Source of the DNA: Priapulus caudatus
Taxonomy: Eukaryota; Priapulida; Priapulimorpha; Priapulimorphida; Priapulidae
Reading direction: 5' to 3'
DNA length: 38,825 nucleotides
Assembly: GCF_000485595.1 (NCBI RefSeq)
Contig: NW_014578698.1
Location: 27,213-66,037, forward strand
Part shown: piece by piece, positions 21,521-30,308 of the stretch
Numbering within the stretch: the stretch's first letter is position 1
How the letters are laid out: the number at the start of each line of letters is the position of its first letter
Position numbers and translations under genes: made by a program
Notes under the pieces: generated by a model
The model's input: only the letters and a program-made list of their open reading frames with translations
Databases searched by the model: none
What the model was told of the DNA's origin: nothing

Positions 21521-21711
21521 TTAGGAGTGTTCCCAACTTTAATGTCATTAATGGTCATAATAATATATATATGTATATATATATGGTCATGGTCATATAT
21601 TAGTTTGTGGTTTAATGTCATTTAGGTTAGGGTTAGGGTTAGGGTTAGGGTTAGGATTATCAATCATTAATCATTAATCATTAATGATATCAAAGTTGGG
21701 AACACTCCTAA
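21521..21711. mobile_element. MITE-like element containing an internal telomeric repeat
   Basis: A perfect 20-bp inverted repeat, TTAGGAGTGTTCCCAACTTT and its complement at 21692-21711, encloses about 150 bp. The inner part has a second imperfect CATTAATG pair, a TA-rich stretch and about four to five copies of TTAGGG (about 21626-21655). TA lies at both outer ends, as in TA-targeting elements, but the precise ends are uncertain. Confidence 0.7.
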
Positions 21712-21728
21712 TGGAGAGGCACAAATTC

Positions 21729-22095
21729 TGGTTGTCTCGGACAACCGGACAACGCTTATTTCGAGCACTGTCATTCGGTTACAATGCGCATTGATGTGCA
21801 TTGATCAATACCGAATTCGGTGAGTCAAGAGTATTATTTCAAAGATTTGGATACCAACATTGTTGAAATTACTATCTAAAAAAAGGATACCAGATCTTTT
21901 GGGGGGATACCAGATTTCAAATACCTGAAGCGCTACTGTACGTGTAACGCCTGTACGTGTACTGGTATAGAGAGCTCAGGTTATTGATTTTGTATAGGTT
22001 GGACACCGGACAACCACGGAAGCAATTTGTAATTGCCCGAGAGAAAATCCAGTCGTCACGGACGACCGGATGACTGTTAAAATTGAGCACTGTAT
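21729..22095 (-). repeat. Two diverged copies of a 'CAGTGCTCGAAAT' repeat end
   Basis: On the minus strand, CAGTGCTCGAAATAAG followed by TTGTCCGGTTGTCCGAGACA ends near 21729, and a diverged version (CAGTGCTCAATTTTAACAG then ATCCGGTCGTCCG) lies at about 22040-22095. The first shares 16 exact bases with 3907-3922 on the plus strand, so this is one dispersed family. Confidence 0.5.
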
Positions 22096-23516
22096 TAGCT
22101 TGCTGATATTTTTGATGATAGTTTGCACATAATTAGACTACGTACGTAAGACAACATCATTATATAACAGGGTTTCTTCTACATAGGAGGCACTGCGCTG
22201 CACCGCCGTTGTCAAATTGAACAATACCGTTGTGAAAATGTTCCTGTATTTACCCGCCGTTGTCAAAATAGTGTCAATCCAAAAATAAATAGATCACCAC
22301 GTGCTTCTGACTATATACATGGAAAATCGTAATGAAATTCACAGCAAGGTTTCTTTTTGCGTGCCGGCACACTCCTGTGTCATTCCCGATTGCAGCTTTT
22401 TCCTCGCTTCCGGGAAAGTTGCTGTCGCTCTCTCATGAATACCAGCGGTGCCCACCCCTACATATACAGCTATAAGCATGCCCACGCGACTGTAACAATC
22501 AGCATTCGCCCCCCCCTTCGTACTTCAATCAATGCCGCCCAACTAGCAAGCACGAGCCACGATGTGCACAGCCACAGACGTGGGTAACAGGGGACATATA
22601 TGGACCATTTTCAGGAAAATGTGCAAATAATGGTAAAGACAATTGAATTTTTTTTGCCGAATTTCCATCCCGAAGTGTTGTTAATGGACACGTCATAGTA
22701 CAAAAATTTTCACATTTAATCAGCAATGCTAGATTCAGAGCACTTTTTTGAAAAAATGTATTAAACATTTTTGACCACTGTCTCTACCGTTAGTAGATAA
22801 TGGTGAAGACAGTGCTTCCAAACCATAATGGAGGAGACATACTGGTAGAAAAAATGAAATCAAAGCTGTGTTTTTATACTAATCAACTTTATTTTGTTAG
22901 GAACAAAATTTGTCATGACACTAGTGGTAACTGCATCTGGCAGGTACAAGCCTGGAATAGTGAATAAACATGCAACATGAAAAAAATGAACATGAACATA
23001 TGCCTATGTTAAACTATAGACAAAAACGTGTGCTGAAACCAAAAAATTACTCCACAGAACCACATGACCAAGAATCCTCAACCATACAGTCAGGGACACT
23101 ATTCTACACCACAAGGCTTCTTATGTATGAAAATGTTGATTTTTTTATAATGCAGGACCAGGGCTCAATTATAAAGATGCCGATAGCAAATTTCCAAAAA
23201 CCTTAAAACTAAAATAACCAGTTGACTTTACACGTTGGGTCCATAATACATAGTTCATCATCACTTTCCTCTTTATAACAAAAATTAACATTCAGGTACA
23301 TGACTTAGTCAATACAACTGATTCAACAAATAAAACTGCAACACTGAACTGCAAAATAAACTTGTTAACATCTCCACAGACAAAATCAGACATCAGTGTG
23401 GGCTTTGTTTTCTAGAACTGAAGGAAAGATTCTGATGGAATCTTTTAATGTGACAGGTTCAGACCTGCAGTATTATGAAAGAAATCACTTCCTGTGTTGG
23501 AATTTCAATTCTAGGC

Positions 23517-25040
23517 CTACTTTGGTTTGAATTTCTTGACTAGGTTCTGTATGGCCCTTTCCTGAATGCTGTCAAGTTGAAATGGTGGTGGTCCATCAAA
23601 GTCTACCTTGCTCAAGATGTAGGCAGACTCAACTGTGAATACGTCATCTCTCAGAGGCCAGTCGAAGGTTAAACTTCCATATTTTCTTTCCAGGAACTTC
23701 ATCTCTGTCATTTCACCAGTAGTGGCGGTGGCCCGCCCTATGTAGAATGTCCCTTTTCTACCTCGGTTGTAGAAAAAGACTGCATAGTATTTATTAACCT
23801 CAGGTAGTAGAGAAGTTTGGCTTTGAGTTTTAGCACTAGGTGAGGCTTCTTCCGGTTCCCAGTCTTGGTTGGACTTATCAGGCTCATCAGAATCAGATTC
23901 GACGGGCAATCCTATGGCGTCACCATCAGCACCTCTGTCCTCTTGCAGCTTGACAGCCCTCCATACTTTCTAGTGTAAATACTCAAGTCGGCTGCTCTCA
24001 TCCAAGGTATCTAAATCCTCAATGATTACGTCATATTCTTCAGCTATGCGTTTGTACCCAGTTCTCTACTTAAATTCATTTCAATCCTTGACACTACTGA
24101 ATCCACTCTCTTGCTTTTTGCATTTTCAACTTGAAACTTTATCCGTGAGTAGCATGTGCAGAACTCACTGTCACCAGAACTACAGAAGCATGAAAAATGA
24201 CGATAGAAAACTGTTCCCTGAAGACGTTTTGATGTCATTAGCTGATGAATCTGCATAGTACCCTTGACTGGCTGGAGGTCGGCATCCTTCATGGAATCTG
24301 CAAGGGAGCTTATCTGTGCTGTTGATATTTTATACATTTTAATATTGACTGTGTTCTGCAATGACTCAATCAACTGCTTGACATAAAGAATGTCTTTCCC
24401 ATGGGCTACTAACCTATCGGCCCTATTCTTAATTGCAGCGCCAATTCCATCTGCTGGCCCTTTGCCATGACTGGCCTCAAGAAAATTGTATGTGACCTGG
24501 TCAAAATTCCACTGAGTGAATGGCAATGTTGCAAGGAGATAAAAAATTGTTTTATTGCGGTACTGGGTAGTTGGCCCATCAGAGACAAAAGTGAATCGTC
24601 GTAATTCCAGTCTTGGACAGATCATCTAAAACTGGAGCAAGATGGGCCCAGACTGATTCAGCACAGTGACGAGGTTCTTTACTCAGAGTGCAATAACACC
24701 TGATAACCTGATCTCTGAACATTGCATGACAAGTGTGCAGAGAGATCTGCTTCCTACTGTCACCAAAGTGCATGGACTGAGTTTCTGTTTCTGCCTTGCA
24801 TGCATAATTCTCACTGAAATCTATTTGGAGAACACACTCATCAGCCCTCAGATTCTCTTTCTTCTGTTTGATTTCCCTGTACTGATGAAAGATTCTGTAT
24901 TGGTGAGGCATAAGCTTTGCAAATTCCTTCTCAAAGAGTTTGCATAGAACAGCAGCTGTTGCCTTTTTCTCAACTTTTTTTGGTAAGTTGGACAGAAATT
25001 GGTTTCCCCTGGCAGTTGATTCTCTTAGGCTAGTGGCCAA
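23517..25040 (-). pseudogene. Decayed HGKG-family gene, possibly DDE/RNase H-like
   Basis: Three consecutive minus-strand frames belong to one protein. 25040-24580 holds CVLQIDFSENYACK; 24625-24044 holds FTFVSDGPTTQYRNK and FLEASHGKGPADGIG; 23909-23517 holds a beta-rich end (YYAVFFYNRGRKGTFYIGRA). Breaks: a one-base shift near 24590 in a T run, a second shift near 24060, and a TAG near 23970 in the acidic linker. The spacing of aspartates in I-D-F-S-E-N-Y and V-S-D-G-P followed by an acidic H-G-K-G motif is what a DDE/RNase H-fold nuclease would show, and related uncharacterised proteins are common in invertebrate genomes. That reading is an inference from pattern. A homologous, rearranged fragment lies at 2525-3312. 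It sits 0.74 kb downstream of, and on the same strand as, the PIN-like gene. Confidence 0.6.
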
Positions 25041-25778
25041 ATGAGGCTTTGGGTGGCATATCCCTACCCAAGGTAGAACTCGTCACAACCGAATTTTTTC
25101 TTGAAGAGGGATGTTTGGACAGTTAGAAAATCATAGTTGTGAATCTGAGATCATTGCACAACATTTTGAAAATCACGTTTACATATGTACCACTGCAGAC
25201 TGCAAAAATGAATTTAATCGCCACAAATTTTTGCTCATATTGGCTCATATTTGTTAATACTGGTGCTACATACACAAATTTGGTACCAAAATGTGCGGAA
25301 TGATGACACATATATCTGTAAAAACAATTTCAGATGTAACAAAAGATTTTGTGTGATCTACAGGCAAAAATAGTGAAATTTTTACTCAACAAATCAGTTT
25401 CGGTTTTACCAATAAATATCAACAAAAACATGAATTACTTCAAAAATATTGGACTTGCAGTCATACTTGTTACATCAACATAATCCAAATTTATTTACCC
25501 GTTGAAAAATATATCTAATGATATAATTGTCACTGAAATGATATAGTTATAACTGAAATCATATGTCGCCCCACTAATGGTGACCAATAGCTGGAAATCC
25601 CGAAGCAGATATGCAACATGAAGAATTGACTTAATATTCTAACACAATTGTGAAAGTGACTTTTATAGACATCATGTTGATATAAGCTATTTCACATATG
25701 ACGATTATGATTTCATAACATGCACTGTAACCTATGTACATCTATTACATAAAGTAATACATGTAATACACTTAAAGT
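25041..25778. other. No recognisable gene
   Basis: AT-rich spacer between the HGKG-family gene and the end of the PIN-like gene. Upstream sequence of the HGKG-family protein may be present in degraded form but was not recognised. Confidence 0.4.
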
Positions 25779-26170
25779 TCAGTCACGCTCTTCATCAGTG
25801 CTGTCGTCAAAGACAACAGAATCATGAACATTTGGACAATCGTTTGCACTACACGAGCAGAATTCAGTGCAGGTCAGTCCTGCAGAGATACAATGACATG
25901 TTCTGCTCTGCCTACAGTCATCGTCGGTGCAGTAGAGATGCGTGAGATCTCGAACCTCCCTTGGGGCTGCATCCTTTTGGAACATGACAGGCTCAAGTTT
26001 GTTGTCTTTGAGCTGCCATCCATTTTCGGGATTCCAAAGTACAGGCTTTGCTACATGGCTGTGGGTCCATATCGCCACCTGGTAATGAGGGCTGTTACCG
26101 AGAATTTATGCAATAGGTGGCAGCACCACGTAAGCCGGTCCTGCCTCGGGTATTCTAACAATACATTATA

Positions 26171-26953
26171 CAATACACGCCAACCTAGCTGTTGATGAAT
26201 GCTGTGTCCCGGATCAGTTGTTTCTTACACTGATTAAACTGAGACAACATAAGATCAAATTTGAACTGAGTAGAATGTTTTGTGTCTCAGAATCTACTGT
26301 CACAAATATTTTTGTAACTTGGGTAAACTTTATGAATGTCCAGTGGCGTGAAATAGATTTGTTTCCATCCAGAGACTTAGTGAAGTATTTCATGATATCT
26401 GATTTCAAACAAAAGTTCCCTACTACTCGTATAGTCATTGACCGTGTTGAATGTCCTGTTAAGAAACCTAGTGCACCCCGTGCTCAGCAAAGCACACTAA
26501 TTCTCAACTTACAAAAACAGGAATACTGTCAAGAACTTGGTTGGATGCACGCCTGGTGGACTAGTATCCTACATCTCCCCTAGCTATGGTGGCTCTGTCA
26601 GTGACCGGCAAATTATCAAAAGAAGCCACATACAAATATCTTGTGACCCAGGCGATTCCATAATGGCTGACAAGGGTTTTAACGTACAGGACTTATTTGC
26701 CCCATTCAATATTACTGGCAACGTTCCCACTTTCTTTAAGAAAAAAAACCGTATGTCTTGAGAGTGTGTAATAAAAGACCGTAAAATAGCTAGCAAGAGG
26801 GTACACATCGAGAGAATTATAGGATTAGGAAAAACATACAAAATTTTAACTCGACCCATGACCGGTCCTGAAACAAACTTGAGTAGTGAAATCATCTTTG
26901 TTTGTTACATGCTATGTAATTTCAGGAGTTGCATTGTATCTAAAATGGCATAG
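26171..26953 (+). pseudogene. ISL2EU transposase, 5'-deleted and frameshifted
   Basis: Homologous to the intact transposase at 35652-37756. It begins directly at CVPDQLFLTLIKLR, so the THAP domain and linker are missing, and continues through the helix-turn-helix (LSRMFCVSESTVTNIFVTW). The catalytic D of VIDRVECP, the D of IMADKGFN and the E of HIERII are all present. Disruptions: an apparent 4-base insertion near 26502 that changes frame, and a TGA at 26759-26761. The frame then closes with TAG at 26951-26953. It lies just inside the left inverted repeat of its element, so the deletion joined the element end to the middle of the gene. It cannot make an active enzyme. Confidence 0.8.
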
Positions 26954-28238
26954 ATCAAGATGTAAAAGGACCTGTCAATGGATGATTGCTAACAAGCCCT
27001 ATATAGAACTGTGTAGTGATATAAGAGAATGCATATTTTAAAAATCATCAAATTTGTATATTTTATTCAGCAATAAAATGTATGTTGTCATTTTTATAAT
27101 ATCATCTTCTAATTTTTTATTTGAAGTATGATTGACAATGTGACCCAAGTGATAAAAAGTTAGATTTACTGGAGATATTTACATTTCTATTCAGTAGTGA
27201 TGTCACGATCATCGATTATACTCGATCATCGGTTGAACAGCGGCTCGAACCAAGCGCTTGGTTATCAAAATCCATAATCGATTTCCTAAAAAATTTAATC
27301 GATAAATCCATAATCGATTTATTTTTATTTTTTATACTTGAACAAGAAAACTTGGAAAAGTGATGAGAATCAGAGATATCATCGCTACTATACAAGTTAT
27401 CCTTTATTAACATACATGTATTATACACACAGTAGTAAACAGTGCAAAACAAACAGTAAACAGGGCTAAACAAGCATATACATGCACACACGTACATGCA
27501 CACGACGTTACGCACACGCAGGCATTCAAAACCCCGAGTAACCGATTGTAATCGATCATCGGTTACTTGGGTTCAACCGATGATCGATTACGAAATTACA
27601 ACCGATTGACAACACTACTATTCAGTAATTACTGCATTCATGACCATGAGTAGAGACTAGTCTTTGTAGAAAAATCTTTCGATAACAGCAGTGCGAATAA
27701 CTGAATCTATGATTTTGACCTTTCACAAGCTGCAGGTCTGTTGATTTTATCAAGAGCGGATAATACCTAGAGTGTACAACGGAAAAACGGGAAAATAGTG
27801 CTATTTCACGACTACATTATTCTACTTTGCCTGCGAGTCTAGAATAATTTCATGGTATTGCATTAAGCAGAATTCTTTGCTCTCTAAAACAAGACCAACC
27901 GCTTGTCAATACGATACTCCCAGGCGGAGATTCGTGACATTCTGAGAACGTTTTTAGAAACATTCACATAACATTGATAAACTTCCGAAAATGACATAGG
28001 CTATTAACTGCAGCAACACTACGTATAATGCGAACCATATCATTATATATATCATTATATATATCATATATATTGCTCGTGCGACGTTTACGTTATCTCG
28101 TTAGGCGATTACACGTTTACTTCTCTTAGCTATTCTACACGTTACTACTGTACTGTAGCCGTCTCTGTCTCTCCCAGTCGTGCGCTGCGCGGCTCGGCGC
28201 GAGTTCATATTTTTGTGACATTGTGAGAACGTTTTTAG
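26954..28238. other. ISL2EU interior, non-coding, with a nested MITE
   Basis: Contains the hAT-type MITE 27195-27617 and AT-rich sequence. The last 24 bases before the gap (28215-28238) repeat 27934-27957 with one mismatch (GTGACATT-x-TGAGAACG then TTTTTAG), which suggests a duplicated or misassembled flank. Confidence 0.5.
27195..27617. mobile_element. hAT-type MITE with 8-bp target duplication
   Basis: The element begins TAGTGATGTCACG and ends GACAACACTA, giving imperfect inverted ends (TAGTGWTGTC). The 8-bp sequence CTATTCAG lies immediately on both sides (27187-27194 and 27618-27625), the target-duplication size of hAT elements. The body has repeated ATCGATTA/ATCGATCATCGGTT motifs in both orientations and no coding capacity. 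It lies inside the ISL2EU element 26087-29682. Confidence 0.85.
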
Positions 28239-28559
28239 NNNNNNNNNNNNNNNNNNNNNNNNNNNNNNNNNNNNNNNNNNNNNNNNNNNNNNNNNNNNNN
28301 NNNNNNNNNNNNNNNNNNNNNNNNNNNNNNNNNNNNNNNNNNNNNNNNNNNNNNNNNNNNNNNNNNNNNNNNNNNNNNNNNNNNNNNNNNNNNNNNNNNN
28401 NNNNNNNNNNNNNNNNNNNNNNNNNNNNNNNNNNNNNNNNNNNNNNNNNNNNNNNNNNNNNNNNNNNNNNNNNNNNNNNNNNNNNNNNNNNNNNNNNNNN
28501 NNNNNNNNNNNNNNNNNNNNNNNNNNNNNNNNNNNNNNNNNNNNNNNNNNNNNNNNNNN
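28239..28559. other. Assembly gap (321 N)
   Basis: A run of undetermined bases. Reading frames that cross it are artefacts. By comparison with 30622-31969, the missing sequence should include part or all of the YqaJ nuclease domain of the gene on the minus strand. Confidence 0.99.
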
Positions 28560-29512
28560 TTTGCTGTGATGGAAGGTCTGAAGTCTCTGTGTACATGTAG
28601 TTGCAGCATACACTTCTCCATTTTGAGTGAACAAGTGGAAGGCATACAACACAGCAACAACATGCTTACAGTGAGAACCAGGGCCCATTCCAGCAGCACA
28701 GTCACACTGGCATTCAAGAATCACTCTTTTTAACAATTTGATGTCCACAAGATACGATACTGACTTTTTCATTTCTGCACAACATTGGCTATGTATATAG
28801 ATATTATCTCCAACCAAACAAACACGGATATATTTAAGAAAGCGTTCAATTCTTTGCCTTTGAGGTTAAACCTTGGTCATACGATTGGAGGTAGCTGTTG
28901 ACGCTGCTTAATGGAAAGCTTCCAAAATCCATCCCACTGTGTAAGTCTTTGTATGTGGTTCAGTCAGGTATATTCATCTGATATTCTGGTTGCACTTCAG
29001 ACCTTCCTCCAAAATCATAATTTCTTTCATATGCTTCAAGCCTGAAAAAAAAAAATTGAATTATTTGTGAGTCTGTGGAGCTTAAATAAAGCCAAAAATA
29101 TCATAATAGAAAAACAGGAAGTATTTTTGATGATATATTAGCATGCTGCATGTGGGTTTTATTAAGGACAGACAAGATAGCTCCTCCCTTGGTAACTATC
29201 TGCACACAAAAGAAGTATTTGTAAAAAAGATTTTTTGGCCTGATGATGTAATATGGTTTATTACAAACCGTTGCAAATACAAAATATTACTCTAAAACTT
29301 TTATATGTTAAACAATTTGATAATTGAAACAAAATCTGCATTTTTATAAACGTTTCATTTTGCGACCGAGTGAGGAAGTCAGCAGAACATAAAAAATTAC
29401 ACTGGAAAACTCACCTCTCGATTAACTCGGCTTTTCTCCCCGAAAGCTTAGCTTTACGGCGTCTAAGTTCCTCACGTAACTCAGCAAGTGTTCAATTGTC
29501 GTATTTTGACAT
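28560..29512 (-). pseudogene. SAP-SWIM(-YqaJ) nuclease gene of the ISL2EU element, decayed
   Basis: Exon 1 (29512-29415) starts MSKYDN, has a TGA as its seventh codon (29494-29492), then LAELREELRRRKAKLSGRKA, a clear SAP motif (a DNA-binding helix pair). A GAG-AG/GTGAGT donor joins in phase 2 to exon 2 at 29041 (G-CTT-GAA, giving ...ERLEAYERNYDFGGRSE). After a TGA and frame changes, a frame around 28860-28560 gives a SWIM zinc-finger pattern (CQCDCAAGMGPGSHCKHV) and runs into the assembly gap. The SWIM part is homologous to the long frame at 30622-31969, which continues into a YqaJ nuclease domain. In this element the gene lies on the strand opposite to the transposase. Confidence 0.75.
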
Positions 29513-30308
29513 TTCTGGTTAATATCAGCTTTGTTAAGATGATTATTTGCTCACGTTTCTGGCTAAAATCGCATCGCTTGTGAAATACGTGTGCTTACAA
29601 CTAGTAGTTTTGACAGGTATGCGCGCGCAGGGACCGGGTTGCGGTGTGCTGCCACCTATTAGCGATTGCGGTAACAGCCCTCATTGGCTCGCTTCAGATG
29701 TTGTTCGAAAGCATTGTCTGTTGGTGGGAAGAGAGATGCTGGCTTATCACTTGTGCAGGCATAAACATAACGAAGTTGGTCGAGTGTGTGAAATGACTTT
29801 GAACCATACAACGACAGAGCATATTTTGTGACAGTGCTGACGACATTGGTTGTATCTCTGGTTTGGCCTAACCGTGACAGTGGTGCCAAGTGTGCAATGT
29901 TTTGCGTGAGTTTCGAATATGCAGTGCGTTTCCCGACTTTGAACAGGGAGGAGGTTGTGTCACAGCCACTTATAGCATGTGATGCTGGCAAGCAACTTGA
30001 CGTGTCCTGAGCGATTTCGTTCGTTATTCTGTTGACAGAAATGAATCTCTGGCGATTCGTTGTTTTTGTACAGTGACCTGAATTCATGTACACTTTGGTG
30101 TCCCCAAACATGCCTTTCCTTCAGTAATAGATGAGTAGGACCAACACGTCAGTGTCATCACATCGTACAATAAGCCTTGAGTGTGCTCTATGTGAATAGC
30201 ATGTAGCAGGAGCCATGTGTCACCCTCCTCATGTGTGCTGAACAATTCAGGTAGTTCCCGGACGCCTCTATGATCCACAACTTTAACTAGCAGGCCATCG
30301 TCAAAGCC

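Larger units (their letters stand above)
18457..23516. other. Non-coding region with several short inverted-repeat elements
   Basis: Apart from the elements listed separately (19171-19359, 20251-20454, 21521-21711, 21729-22095) I see no gene here. Frames are short, unrelated to known families and without matching splice sites. A 78-codon frame at 22970-23206 was considered but has no recognisable content. Confidence 0.45.
26087..29682. mobile_element. ISL2EU-type DNA transposon inserted in the PIN-like gene
   Basis: Left end GAGGGCTGTTACCG (26087) and right end CGGTAACAGCCCTC (ending 29682) are inverted repeats, and similarity continues inward for over 50 bp (TAGGTGGCAGCAC, CCGGTCC). AT lies directly outside both ends (26085-26086 and 29683-29684), a 2-bp target duplication. 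Inside are a decayed DDE transposase (plus strand) and a decayed SAP-SWIM-YqaJ gene (minus strand), the two-gene content I associate with ISL2EU. The element is about 3.6 kb including a 321-base run of N and a nested 423-bp MITE. Confidence 0.85.
25779..30308 (-). pseudogene. Decayed PIN/FEN-like nuclease family gene, split by a transposon
   Basis: The N-proximal part (30308 to 29683) and C-terminal part (26086 to 25779) lie on either side of the ISL2EU element 26087-29682. The first part carries FSTHEEGDTWLLLHA, then, after a one-base shift near 30170, VRCDDTDVLVLL, then a TGA near 30118, and SGHC ... LPASHAISGCDTTSS. The second part carries QVAIWTHSHVAKPVLW and a cysteine-rich tail (CHCISAGLTCTEFCSC) ending in a TGA at about 25779. 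Three acidic motifs (H-E-E-x-D-T, D-D-T-D-V-L and S-G-C-D-T-T-S) fall in the order and spacing of the acidic cluster of FEN1/XPG-type PIN nucleases; this is inference. The family is known to me as an uncharacterised, expanded group in invertebrates. The 5' end is lost at 30308, where ISL2EU-related DNA begins. Confidence 0.65.

Noticed and set aside
21626-21655. TTAGGG array as a chromosome end
   Set aside because: Only a few units, enclosed within an inverted-repeat element and followed by 17 kb of other sequence; it is interstitial.
22970-23206. 78-codon plus-strand frame
   Set aside because: Starts with ATG and is charged, but matches no family I recognise and has no supporting splice or promoter signals.
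28101-28817. Frames of 125-238 codons crossing the run of N
   Set aside because: They are open only because undetermined bases contain no stops; only the part above 28559 on the minus strand has recognisable content.
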